A stretch of 64,000 nucleotides of DNA, taken from assembly GCA_030247885.1 (NCBI GenBank), contig JAPDRO010000003.1, positions 1,612,001 to 1,676,000 of the forward strand, read 5' to 3'. Origin of the DNA: Taxawa tesnikishii (nom. ined.). Taxonomy: Eukaryota > Ascomycota > Dothideomycetes > Dothideales. This document shows positions 43,313 to 53,527 of this stretch, piece after piece. A model generated the notes under the pieces. That model was given only the letters and a program-made list of their open reading frames with translations. It did not search any database and was not told the origin of the DNA. Positions within the stretch are counted from its first letter, which is position 1, and every line of letters begins with the position of its first letter. The position numbers and the translations under genes are program-made.

Positions 43313-46067
43313 TGTCTAGTTGGAACATTTATGATATTGGAAAATTAAAAGTCGTTGACAATGAGGGTGAAGGAAACCAGAATGCAGAGAGCATCCAGGT
43401 CCGCAGTGGGTATGATGCTCTAGCACGATGAGAATTCGTACGGTGCAAGTTCTCGTTAGGTCTCCAGGCCGAGGAGAGCCCGAACCCCTGCAACGGTTGG
43501 GACAAAAGCAAAAATATTCGTCGTCTTGGATTCCCATATGGTCACCCGCTGCAGTACTGGCAAGACGGTCGACTGGTTAAGTCCAGGAGAGCGGACAGGA
43601 TCCTCTGTTCTCAGCCGCCTGTGATCGAATGTACTGAGTCTGGATCATTCAACATTCACGTGTCTTGTATTGAGGGCAATCCGTCTCGGGCCGGAGTATC
43701 GTAAAGTTGTCACGGCGACGGCCCGAGGGAAGAACTTGGAGTTCGCCATAACCTGCCTGTTCTTGAAGCAGATGAGCAAACCGGCTTTAGTAACGCAGGG
43801 TGAGCGTCTTTTTGGTGAGGAGTAGTTGAGGAACGCTGTGCCTGTAGAGCGAGATCATCCAATTATGCGTTGTATTATCAAGACATCCCAACCAGGAGCA
43901 CGTGTGAAACCGCACATTCCCACAGTACTGCAGATGGAGCGGTCCCCTGTTGGTGAGCCGTGATGTGAACGAAAGGTTATAATTTTCCTGGCTCAGCTGT
44001 GCATAACGGTGAGTGAACAATTTACATGCAAAAGAGATATGTACAGCAAGCTGTGCTTGTCCGCAGGACATCGGTTCAATCACTTAGGGAGGGACAGCGA
44101 CAAGGCCAGGGAATGCTGCGAGGAATGTATGTCGGAATCGGCGATCTAGTAGGACGCCGGGTGCACACCCGACCTCCAGGATGGCAGTGTCTCGATTCGG
44201 ATGCACGTGGCCATTCGCTGATGGCTGTTTACGGGAAGACGGTAGAGAAGGGACACCCCGGTTGTAGTAGATGAGGTGAGATGGGCAGACGTCGGGTCCT
44301 GCCGCGTGCGGCTCAAACATGCGGGATCCTCTGAGGTGGAAGGGTAAGTGAGGGGTCATTGCGGTGAACTAACACCTGAAGGCTCCGCAGTCAGTCACGG
44401 CTTGAAGGAGGCTGGCTGTCGAGACGCAGTACTCATGGTTGAAGTGAGGGGCAGTGGATATCTCCAGTCTTTGGCTGAAGGTTCCGGAGTGCAGGTGTCC
44501 CGGTCTGATTCCAAGTCCTATTGGCTTCTTTCACATGTCCCTACCGTCGAGACATCGTTAGATGTGGGTATCTTTGCAGCGGCTTCTTGGAGCTCGAAAC
44601 CGTCAGAAACTCGGTCTTTAGTGCCGGCAGATCTGGTAGCCTCAAGGAGCTCAACTTCGATAGTGTACAGTGGTTCGAACATTTCTCGAAAGTACGCTGC
44701 CAAGGACTGTGACAAGGGCTGTCGTGGCGTGATACGAGTAAGACCACCAAGACATGTGCCAACCATGTAGCTTGGTGCGCGCTGCGGCGGGAAGGCGGGC
44801 GTGTCGCTTATCTTTGGTTCTTAACTTGCTAGTCAATCTCGTGACGAGGTTGAACGAGCTCTTTCAATGGGGTGAAGTCGAACTGGATGGAAGCTGCAAT
44901 TGCTAAGCCCGTATCGCGCCAAACAATTAATCACGTAGAAGCGGTCTATCGACTGATGTTCACACTTGATTTGACAGAGCAATGTCGTGCCAGCTGACCG
45001 CTTATCGTGAAGGGGCAAGTGCAAGCCTTGTTCTTGGGCCGGCGCGTACGCGTCTGTGGCTGCCGGCAACGAGTCCGGTCTCTTCTTTTGGATGCTGTGA
45101 GATCTCTAGCTGTCCAGCAGCAGCCCTCAACAGTCCTGCTAGGTGATCAAGAGTGCAGCTATGACGGAATAGAAATAGACGATGCGGCAAGGATCATTTG
45201 AGAGGGCATACTTCTGAGTAAGCCTAGGTACCCGGAAGGGAGATGCTCCTGCCGATAGCTGCAGGTCCAGGATGATGAAGCCAAGACAAATGCAGAATCC
45301 GGTGGTGGTGAATCAACGCGGCAACGGGCGATCGGTATGCGAGTGTTGGAACAAGCATATCGTTAGCATAGTGCAGAGTGGTTTCGGAGGACACGAGGTT
45401 GACTTGGATACCGTTGGGGTGACAAGATGGATGTTTCTAAATACGTACCACGCTAGCGGCTTTGGGCCTAGTGGCTTCTCATGCGACTGCTCAGCCTCGT
45501 GTTTCTCTGCTGCCACCCTACCACTCTCTCACTCAACCTCACCCATGCCTCGCTGAGACCCGCGCACTTCACCATCGCATCACACTATGCTACGCCACGG
45601 TCCAGCCCTATGTACGCATGTCACGCCCACTCGTGTTACCAAGCTGCTATATGCGGTACGTACTGGCCTGGTCGCCGACGCCGTATGCTGTCAGCAGCTA
45701 AGCACACCGTGGCTGCTGAGGTTACTCTGTCATGATTAGCAACTTTACGAGCCATTCGCTAAACAGGGAAAGAGGTGAGTGTAACATCAGTAAGTAGTTT
45801 GGCTGTCGTGCAGTATATCTATCATCTGCAATTCCCTCCACCGTTCACTCTCCATCATCAAACAAACCAAAAACAACCACCACCACCAATTTTTCCTTAT
45901 TTCCTTTATTTCCTTACCGACCAGATCACACTCGCTTCTGATCTGCATAGCGCTTAATATCGGTTGCTTTGCACTTGCTTGACACAGTCGCTTTCTACTA
46001 CGTCCAAGACACCCACAGCTTGAACATAATCGCCAGCACTCTGCCTATCGCTAATAAAATAATCACA
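43313..46067. other. Long gene-poor region
   Basis: This 2.75-kb stretch has no convincing gene. The largest frames (44348-44770 plus, 44518-44766 minus) overlap each other and have no domain. The last 250 bp before 46068 are C/A- and T-rich, as expected for the promoter and leader of the wall-protein gene. A non-coding RNA cannot be excluded. Confidence 0.4.
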
Positions 46068-47615
46068 ATGCACGCCTCCATCTCAGTCTTGGCTGCTGCC
46101 CTCGTCGGCACCGCTGCCGCCCTTCCAGGAGATGTCTACGGTTACCCAGCATGGGGAACCGGCTCGAGCTCCAGCTCCTCTGCTTATTCGACGACATCGT
46201 CTGCCAGCCAACACTCCAGCCAATCGTCTTCCTCAGCTTCCTCGTCTTCCACTTGGCTTCCAAGCACGTCGATGACAACTCAGTCCTACCCACTGCCAAC
46301 TTCTTCTTCCTCGTCGTCCAGTGCTGTCTACAGTCATTCCAGCAGCACCGGCAGCAGTAGCAGCAGCAGCAGCAGCAGCAGCAGCAGCTCGATTCCAAGT
46401 TACTCAAGCAAGACTAGTGGATACCCAACTCCATCCCAATCTTCGTCTTCTTATTCCATCCACAGCACCGGCGGATACCCTCAATCTTCCAGCAGCTCTT
46501 CCCTGAGCTCTTCAAGCACGTGGTACCCTCACCCAACCGGTGGTTACTCCTTCTCCTCCTCCTCCTCCTCCTCCTCCTCCTCCAGCCTCAGCTCCAGCAC
46601 GTGGTATCCTCACCCGACTGGCGGTTATTCAAGCTCAAGCTCTTCCAGTACATGGTACCCCCACTCGACTGGCGGCTACTCTCCGAGCTCCAGCACTTGG
46701 TACCCTCACCCAACTGGTGGCTATTCAAGCTCTAGCAGCCACTCCTGGTACCCTCACTCCACGGGTGGATACTCCTCGTCCAGCAGCAAGACGACCTCTA
46801 CCTACCCTCACCCAACTGGCTACTCCAGCACTGAGACTAAGACGACATACACCACAGTTACCACGTGCCCAGTGACTGTCACGACCTCTGGTCGCGTTGA
46901 GACTACGCTGACAACCTCCACAATCACCGTCACCTCCTGCAAGGGCGGCTGCCACCACGAGACCTACCCTACCTCGGCCCCCACAACCTACTATCCAGGC
47001 ACCACCACGAAGGTGATCACCAGCGTCTACCCCACCACCATCAGCAAGACCGTTACTTCCTTCGTGCCATGCTCTACTCCAGTCACCACCTCCAACGCCC
47101 ACACCTACTATTCGACCTGGCTGACTGCGACCTCCTACGTCACGAGCACCATCTCGACCTGCACGACCAGCTACACTCTGTACCCATCTGTGCCAGCTAC
47201 CTACCCAGCCTCGCCAGTGACCGTTCAGCCAGTTACCGACTACCCAAGCATGCCACCAAAGTCCACCGGTCTGCCCCCAACCACGGTCTACGGCCCACCA
47301 CCAGCTGAGGGTACTTGCCCACCAGCCCAGACTGTCTACAGCACCATCGTCTCGACTGTCTACGCCCAGCCACCACAGCAGACCTACGGCCCTGTCTACG
47401 AGACCGCCACTGTGACCCTGTACGACGGCCACGTCACCACCGTGTACCTGCCACCAAAGGAGACTCACCACACCTACACACCAGGTCAGAGCCACTCGTG
47501 GTCCGTCTCCACCTCCACTAGCGTCTATCAGCCTACCGGCACTGGTGTCCACAGCGGTCACCACTACAGCTCTAGCAGCAGCAGCTCCTACCAGCCAAAG
47601 CCAACCGGCTACTAA
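46068..47615 (+). CDS. Ser/Thr-rich secreted cell-wall protein with tandem repeats
   Basis: An intronless gene of 515 residues with a signal peptide (SISVLAAALVGTAAALPG). Residues 25-140 are poly-Ser with AGC and TCC codon runs. Five to six copies follow of a 17-20-residue unit around STWYPHPTGGYS (46510-46830). A Thr/Val-rich region then carries paired cysteines (TTVTTCPVTVTT, TITVTSCKGGCHHE). The C-terminal part is Pro/Tyr/Thr-rich (TVQPVTDYPSMPPKS, VYGPPPAEGTCPP) and ends in poly-Ser then PKPTGY. No C-terminal hydrophobic GPI tail is visible, so it is probably secreted and bound to the wall by O-glycans or cross-links. The repeats probably vary in number between strains. The large antisense frame here is a shadow of the biased composition. 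Confidence 0.85.
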   Translation: MHASISVLAAALVGTAAALPGDVYGYPAWGTGSSSSSSAYSTTSSASQHSSQSSSSASSSSTWLPSTSMTTQSYPLPTSSSSSSSAVYSHSSSTGSSSSSSSSSSSSSIPSYSSKTSGYPTPSQSSSSYSIHSTGGYPQSSSSSSLSSSSTWYPHPTGGYSFSSSSSSSSSSSLSSSTWYPHPTGGYSSSSSSSTWYPHSTGGYSPSSSTWYPHPTGGYSSSSSHSWYPHSTGGYSSSSSKTTSTYPHPTGYSSTETKTTYTTVTTCPVTVTTSGRVETTLTTSTITVTSCKGGCHHETYPTSAPTTYYPGTTTKVITSVYPTTISKTVTSFVPCSTPVTTSNAHTYYSTWLTATSYVTSTISTCTTSYTLYPSVPATYPASPVTVQPVTDYPSMPPKSTGLPPTTVYGPPPAEGTCPPAQTVYSTIVSTVYAQPPQQTYGPVYETATVTLYDGHVTTVYLPPKETHHTYTPGQSHSWSVSTSTSVYQPTGTGVHSGHHYSSSSSSSYQPKPTGY

Positions 47616-47998
47616 ACTTGAGACCTAGGGAGCTATACGCAGCGACAAATGGATGAGGAAATGAGGGGGAAGTACTGCAATAATAGATGGATTGGGAATG
47701 GGACGGGATGGGATGGGATGAAAAGAACTGCATGTGATTTCGGCAACACTCTTTTTGATGATAGACATGTTTTGCGAGCGATTTCCGCGCACAGCATAGC
47801 GTCAGGCGTTGATTGGGAATTCTCTAATATCCATATATTGCTATCTCTGCAGGATGATTGGTATAGGCAGTGGATTATTGAGATAACAAACCAAAATTCA
47901 CTTTTGGGAGTCCCCTGTCTATCTACCTTTCCTCTCTCCAATACTGCTCTACTGATGCTGATGCTCTTCGCGAAGACCTCTGAGACTGCCTATACCTC
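47616..47998. other. Intergenic between convergent genes
   Basis: A 383-bp tail-to-tail gap between the wall-protein gene (+) and the MFS gene (-). Contains a short GGGATGGGAT repeat near 47700. No gene recognised. Confidence 0.4.
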
Positions 47999-49534
47999 TC
48001 AGTAAACCTCCCTCAACCCCCAACCCACACGCATAACTCTCACGATAACGAACATGGCCAGACCGGTGACATAGCACAAGCCGGTGAAGACGACGACGCC
48101 CCAGTAGGCGCCACCACAAGCCGAGATCAGCGCACCAGCAATAGGCACTCCCGTCAACGTTCCCAAACTGACGATCGTGTAGCATGTGGCATAGTACCTG
48201 CCATACTGCTCCGTATCGCACTGCTGGCCGACACAAACCGGCGTCAGACTGATGTTGCTGCCGGATCCGAAGCCAAAGATGACAGAGTAGGCGACCGTCA
48301 GTCCGAAGATTCCTGTCTTGCTGCTCTCAGCATTGAGGAATGTCGCGGGCAGCCAAAGCGCAAGGGAGGATACGGCGCAGACGACAACGGCCAGGATTTG
48401 CGTGTTGAAGCGACCGAGGTAATCGGCGAAGTATCCAGGCGCCCAGCGCCCGAGCAAGCTTCCGGCGTTGAAGATGGCGATGAGTTGGTAGGCGAAGGTA
48501 TCGCTAAAAGCGCCAGACGATAGCGCATATGAGTTGAGATATGTGATCGGCACGAAGAGACCGAACTCGAGCAAGAACACCCCGCAGGTCGTCAGCGCGA
48601 ATGCCGAATCCCGGAAGATCCTGAAGTCAGGCAGGACACTGCCGCCTGGTTTGGGTGGGAGCCGCGATCGGATTAGGAGGTTGGCGACGACTAGCAGGAG
48701 GATGAAGATCAGCCCCATTATTCGAGTAGCCCAGGCGAAGCCGACCTTCGGAAACAGAGACTGAAGCATCAGGGGAAGATGATGCCGCCCAGGGCTCCGC
48801 CAGTCGCAGCGATTCCGGTTGCGTTGCCCCGTTTGACCTGAAACCAGTGGCCTATGCTGGAAATGGCGGGAGTGAAGATCAGAGAAGTTCCCAAACCTCC
48901 CACCACCCCAAAGACGAGTATGAAATGCCAGTATTCTACGGTGTGTTAGCTTGCCGCAGGGGCTGGCTGTGTACGAAGACGGAAGGGCGAGCCTACCAGT
49001 GCATACGCCAAGCAGAAGCATGCTCAATGCCGTGAGCACGCTGCCGGCCAGAACCAGCAATCTCGGCCCTTTTGCATCGAAGAACGGGCCAATCTGAACT
49101 CCACCAAAGAAGGCCAAGAACGAATAAATGGAGAATATCCATCCGATCTGACTTTCGCTATACTCGGACAACTGATGAGTCGCCAGGTAAGCCTGGAAGG
49201 TTCCGAGCGTGTTCATGATGCCCAAGGCGGTCAACAGTCCACAGAAGGACCCAAATACGACAAGCCATGCTTGGAGGCCGCCTTCAGGATACGTGACTGC
49301 ATCGTCAGGAGCGTCAGGAGCGTCGGGAGCGGCAGGGCCAGGCGAGGGAGTCAGGCCAGACTCTTCATCTTTCTCTGGAAGACGTGGCGGCTGGGGTTTG
49401 TTGACCTTTTCGCTTTCGCCGAAAAGGTGTGCGCTGGTGACTGCAGTTGCTGGCGAAGTGGTTGGATGCAAAGAGGTATCAATGCTATTTGTTCGAGATA
49501 GTCCTGGCGTGCTGCCTTTGGTTTTATCGTTCAT
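47999..49534 (-). CDS. MFS transporter, monocarboxylate-porter-like
   Basis: A plasma-membrane-type transporter of about 491 residues. Two exons, 49534-48997 and 48935-47999, join G with AA to read [14 protein letters not shown]. An acidic, Pro-rich cytoplasmic N-terminus of about 90 residues precedes the family signature [16 protein letters not shown]. Twelve helices are expected, including [59 protein letters not shown] and [16 protein letters not shown]. Known fungal members move monocarboxylates, riboflavin or remain orphan; the substrate here is unknown. Frame is lost at G4 on the + strand (48772-48775); one further base restores [14 protein letters not shown] and the whole-codon length. 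Confidence 0.9.
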   Translation of the reverse strand: MNDKTKGSTPGLSRTNSIDTSLHPTTSPATAVTSAHLFGESEKVNKPQPPRLPEKDEESGLTPSPGPAAPDAPDAPDDAVTYPEGGLQAWLVVFGSFCGLLTALGIMNTLGTFQAYLATHQLSEYSESQIGWIFSIYSFLAFFGGVQIGPFFDAKGPRLLVLAGSVLTALSMLLLGVCTGRLALPSSYTASPCGKLTHRRILAFHTRLWGGGRFGNFSDLHSRHFQHRPLVSGQTGQRNRNRCDWRSPGRHHLPLMLQSLFPKVGFAWATRIMGLIFILLLVVANLLIRSRLPPKPGGSVLPDFRIFRDSAFALTTCGVFLLEFGLFVPITYLNSYALSSGAFSDTFAYQLIAIFNAGSLLGRWAPGYFADYLGRFNTQILAVVVCAVSSLALWLPATFLNAESSKTGIFGLTVAYSVIFGFGSGSNISLTPVCVGQQCDTEQYGRYYATCYTIVSLGTLTGVPIAGALISACGGAYWGVVVFTGLCYVTGLAMFVIVRVMRVGWGLREVY

Positions 49535-49879
49535 TCGCTGCTGATTGTATATATCCTTCTCTCTCCTCGTCGACCGGCAGCATACAGTGAAGCTGATAGA
49601 CTGAGCATCTACTAATTGAAAAGACGGATGGAAAATGGGGGCAGAGGTAAAGTTTTGTAATGAACTGAGTCAGTAAATGCACCGTTTCCATCCCCACACC
49701 CCCATACGCCCTGTAGAACTATAACGCTATACTGCTAAAGGGAGGTCCAAACGGCGAATCTTGTGCTTTTTGGGCACGTAATTCGGCCTTTTTCTGCCGT
49801 TCTGCCGCACTCGCCTCTTTATCCGTCCCTCATTTTGCCCTCACCCCGTCGGCTACCTACGACGCATTGCCTTCCATAA
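49535..49879. other. Intergenic, MFS promoter side
   Basis: A 345-bp gap between the MFS start and the APH-like stop, both on the minus strand. No feature recognised. Confidence 0.4.
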
Positions 49880-51433
49880 CTACTCTACATCAACCAAAGT
49901 CTCAGTTTGTGGTGCCCCTACATTCTCGGGAGCGAAAAGCGCTCGGAGCTTCTCGCTCATGTACTCCTTCTGTCCCAGCGCCCAGCCATGTTGCCCTAGC
50001 CGGTCAAGGACCAGGCTTGTTCTCACTCTCGGCAAAACCGTCCACACAACCTTCTCCATGAATTCCACGGTTCTCGCAGATCCTGCCGATAGAACAGCTG
50101 AGGCTGTTTGATACAGGTGCGATTTGCTTGTGAATCTGCAGTCGCCCTGATCACCACAGGCTGCTCTCATGTAGCGGGCGTAGTCATTCCGGTATCTCTC
50201 GAGCTCATCGGGCGATGACGAGATCCCCCATCCAGCCTCCTCCTTCGGCCATGAGTACTCTTCCTGCCAGTCCTCCATGAGCCAGTATGGGTAGATGCAC
50301 CAACCCATGAATGCTGGGACAGTGACGGTGTAATCCCAGTCGAGGAAGCCTGTGACGTTGCCTTCATCGTCAACAAGTATGTTTTGCCAATCAAAGTCTG
50401 GCGGCTTCAGGGAGAACCTCTCTCCACCGGCTTGGTCGACAACATGCTTGAAAGGGAACTGATCCAGAATCAGCTCGTACATCATACGGATGCCCTTGAG
50501 CATATCCGCCATTGCACCATGCGATATTGGCTCTTGGCACTCGTTGTTCCACCACCGCTCAAGGTCTTTCCTGATCTCCACCTCGCTGCTGTCTGAGGGC
50601 GGAGACATGTAGTCTTCTGGTTCGAATCCAAACTCTCGGTCTGCGCTTCCCGGGCGCCAAACGTTGCCGATTTCTGGCTCTCCGTCCTCGTCGTTTGGAA
50701 AATGTAGAGCTCCGGCTTTCGGGAAGTGCAGATGGCGCAGCTCGGCCATTGCATTAGCCACGCTCTGCAGAACGTGTTGTCTGAATCCCTCCAATGGCAC
50801 TACGCCGTTTCCCTCATGCCACACGCTCTGGATCTCGCGGCCTTTGATGACGTTCATAATAGTGTAAGGCGTACCGATGCCATTGTTGAGGGTGGCGTCA
50901 TATGACAGGATCTCCGGAACAGGTAAGTTGGTCTTCCGCTTGATGTATTTGAGAAGAAGCACCTGGTTGCGAAGCGCAACAGCGTCATGAGCCGTCCAGG
51001 CCGGGTCGTAACCGCAGTATGGAATCCGAATGCACACTTCCTTTCCGTCGCTGAAGCTTATGAAACGCACACGGTTGAAGCTTCCTGAAGCAATTCGTGA
51101 GTGGGTTGCGGTGATGTCGTCGTCGTCTCCCAGCCAGAACTTCTTCCGTTCGGTGATGGCTAGTCGTACTAGTGCTTCTTCAGTAATGTGAGCTGTTGGG
51201 TCGAGAAAAGGTTCTGTGGAACCAGAACTGCCGGTGGTGTTGTCGGTTATGCTGTCATCGTCATCGCTTTCTTCTTCTTCTTCACGAGATCGATCTCCAG
51301 ATGCTGTCCTCCACGGCGGCCAAGTGCGCATTTTCCTTGCCCACTTCTTCACTCGCGAACGAACTTTCATCGCGAAGCGGCGGTCTCTGTTGGCGGCGCT
51401 GTGCTTGAAGCGAATGACAGCGGTGCATACCAT
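49880..51433 (-). CDS. APH-like (aminoglycoside-phosphotransferase fold) kinase
   Basis: A fungal protein-kinase-like enzyme of about 517 residues. After a basic, acidic-patched N-terminus come the small-lobe strands (GSFNRVRFISFSDGKEVCIR), NLPVPEILSYDATLNNGIG and YTIMNVIKGREIQSVW. The catalytic loop reads PPDFDWQNILVDDEGNVTG and is directly followed by the metal-binding FLDWDYT. The usual APH loop is HxDxxxxN; here the first position is not His, a form I recall from fungal relatives. It may act on a small molecule or be a scaffold. The open frame continues upstream to 52075 without a stop, but that part is not protein-like, so I start at the ATG at 51433; the ATG at 51370 is also possible. 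Confidence 0.78.
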   Translation of the reverse strand: MVCTAVIRFKHSAANRDRRFAMKVRSRVKKWARKMRTWPPWRTASGDRSREEEEESDDDDSITDNTTGSSGSTEPFLDPTAHITEEALVRLAITERKKFWLGDDDDITATHSRIASGSFNRVRFISFSDGKEVCIRIPYCGYDPAWTAHDAVALRNQVLLLKYIKRKTNLPVPEILSYDATLNNGIGTPYTIMNVIKGREIQSVWHEGNGVVPLEGFRQHVLQSVANAMAELRHLHFPKAGALHFPNDEDGEPEIGNVWRPGSADREFGFEPEDYMSPPSDSSEVEIRKDLERWWNNECQEPISHGAMADMLKGIRMMYELILDQFPFKHVVDQAGGERFSLKPPDFDWQNILVDDEGNVTGFLDWDYTVTVPAFMGWCIYPYWLMEDWQEEYSWPKEEAGWGISSSPDELERYRNDYARYMRAACGDQGDCRFTSKSHLYQTASAVLSAGSARTVEFMEKVVWTVLPRVRTSLVLDRLGQHGWALGQKEYMSEKLRALFAPENVGAPQTETLVDVE

Positions 51434-52258
51434 GTTGAGTGGTTTTAACGTATCTGGACAAAAGATTGCAAAGATGTGCATAGAAGGTTCTTGCCTTGGT
51501 GAAGCAAACAAGGCGGTTGAATGCCAATATTTGTCGTCGTTAGAATGAATCGTCTTGTTTGTTGCATTCACATGGACTATCATAAAGAACCTCATCTGCA
51601 AGTGAACGTACCAAATCACGTCCACCTTAATGTTTCGCACGATTTGACAAACGTCGGAGAAGGCCGCCGTGCGACTGCATAATGTACTGCATAGTACTAC
51701 TACAAAAAAACCAAGTGTTTCCCGTATCGAGTGTGCGTCATTGTCGTTGCAGAAAGCCTTGTTGTAACTTATGATCTGAAGTACGCCTTGATAGAAAGTT
51801 CTGTGCCTTGAACTCCGCGCTTGAACGCTCTTGACCCCAAGGTTCTTCTGCAGGTAAACACGCGTATTCGCAGACCTTGCTCCCGTACCTACGATGATGT
51901 TCCCAATACCGCCTTTAACATCTTCCGAACTCCATGAGAACTTGATACATGGCTGGAAACCTCTGCCCCCGGTTCTCGTTCCATGCGCGAACATCGCTGG
52001 GATCGCTCTAGTGACGCTTGACAAAGCTGTCGTTGTCGTAAAAGATCCGTAAATACCGAGAAACCGCACATACAATGGTCCAGCCCGGTTCCTTGGGGTC
52101 TTGGTTTCTTTCTCGCTGTCTGAGGAGCTTTCAGTCCATCTGGCTGTAGCTCTGCATCATTGGATTCGGAGTTGCTCGCAGCCTTGAACGTCTGGCACTC
52201 GTCAACTTGCTTCCGTTTGTTCTCTCCCTTGTTGTTTCGAACGAATCTAAAGCTTCCC
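51434..52258. other. Intergenic, incidental open frame
   Basis: An 825-bp gap between the APH-like and the small mitochondrial-type gene. A minus frame in phase with the APH-like gene stays open for 214 codons (52075-51434), but it is Cys/Phe/Asn-rich without domain and starts inside the promoter region. Confidence 0.4.
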
Positions 52259-53034
52259 TCAGATAGACAGTTCTGTGAATGCCATCTTCGTTTTGTTTTT
52301 CTGCCCCTCGTTGAACATCTCCCGCAATGTCCTTCCAACCCGCCGTTCATATGCCTTCTCTCTTTCAACAACTCTCCAGGGCTTTGCCATCTTGTCCAGG
52401 TCTATGTCGCTAAGCCCCAGCAACGGTACTCTCCGCGCCAGATCCTCTTGGGCTGCGGACTTCGTGTCGACAGCAAACGGTCCATGGAACTGATTGAGCG
52501 CGATGTGATCATGGTGTGGAAAGGTGGCAATGTTGATCTGTACTTGGTATTCGGGCGGTGGTGGTCTTATCCTGTCGTCTGCAGTAGAGTTCGGTGTCCC
52601 CCGGCTGTAGTTGAGGAGAAGCCCCGCGCTTGATCCTGTTCTGATGATGCCACACCAAGCTGCGATCGTTCGGATAGTGTTTGCTCAGATTGGAGACTTT
52701 GCGCGGACTGTGCGTCTTCCATGTCTCCCTCCACCGTGTACTCGTCACCATGCACAGCCCCACTGTCATTAAACTGCATGGGGAACCTTAGCGGGCTCTC
52801 CCTCAAGAGCTCTTTCACAGAGTCCGGCTCTCGAAAGATAGCGAGCGCACTTGTTGGTCCAGACGGCACATCGTATTTGAGGTTCCTGTACATCTCGACT
52901 TCGCCGAACCGTTGTATCGAGCGCAGGACTTCGCGACTCTCTGCTAAGTTCTGTGGACGCGGTACGACACGCAGATGAACGGCACGGCCAGTGATGGCTC
53001 GCGTGATGTCGGGGATTCCACGGGCTGCAGCCAT
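52259..53034 (-). CDS. Small conserved fungal protein, probably mitochondrial
   Basis: An intronless gene of about 258 residues starting at the ATG at 53034. The N-terminus (MAAARGIPDITRAITGRAVHLRVVPRP) is basic, Ala/Arg-rich and lacks acids, which suits a mitochondrial presequence. A degenerate RRM-like fold may follow (ESREVLRSIQRFGEVEMYRN, SALAIFREPDSVKELLRESPLRF). The C-terminal part reads YQVQINIATFPHHDHI, MAKPWRVVEREKAYERRVG, and ends NKTKMAFTELSI, as in uncharacterised Pezizomycotina proteins I recall. Frame is lost at CC (52571-52572); one further base restores QTTGIRPPPPEYQVQ. The function is unknown; a role with mitochondrial RNA is inference. RPB2 diverges 493 bp away. Confidence 0.72.
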
Positions 53035-53527
53035 TGTGTGTTGATAACCAGACCGGGGTGCAATACGATGAAAATGAAGGTGGAGATGAAGCTGGGACGG
53101 GACTAGAGTTGGAGTGAATTGAAGCGGACATCTAATCTTATCTAATACTGCGGTAGAGCAGGTGAGACAAAGAGAGAACCTGCTTAATAAGCGGAAGCGG
53201 CCGAGAGAGCCTCTCGCGACTTTCAGAAACCGCAATAGGGACGCGGCGTCGACAACTTTCCTGCACCTACCTACCTTCACGCCAACTCCAGCGCCAACCT
53301 CTGCTGTCGCGTCATCCGACACGCTTCTCCCCTCCACTGTGTCACTCCTCTTGACCTTGCCGTTTCGCCTTCGCCATCCGTCTCATCCAGATAGTCAAGG
53401 CCGCCAGCAGGCGCGGAGGCGACCTCTGCCGCGCACAACAAAAGCCCATCGCGCTCAACAGTTCGCTGACATTCGGCGGTCCTGACCAGTACACCCGGAT
53501 AACCATCTCAGAAGGTCACAAGCAAAG
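53035..53527. promoter_or_regulatory. Divergent promoter region of RPB2
   Basis: 493 bp between the small protein start (-) and the RPB2 start (+). It should hold both promoters. The sequence is CT-rich near 53280-53380. No specific motif was assigned. Confidence 0.5.

Noticed and set aside
44348-44770. Overlapping frames on both strands (140 and 82 codons)
   Set aside because: Neither has a domain, homologue or splice signal that I can recognise, and each weakens the case for the other.
46725-47564. 279-codon antisense frame over the wall-protein gene
   Set aside because: A Gly/Trp/Val-rich shadow caused by the biased codons of the sense gene.
51434-52075. N-terminal extension of the APH-like frame
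   Set aside because: Open by chance; its Phe/Cys/Asn-rich text has no domain and it would occupy the promoter.
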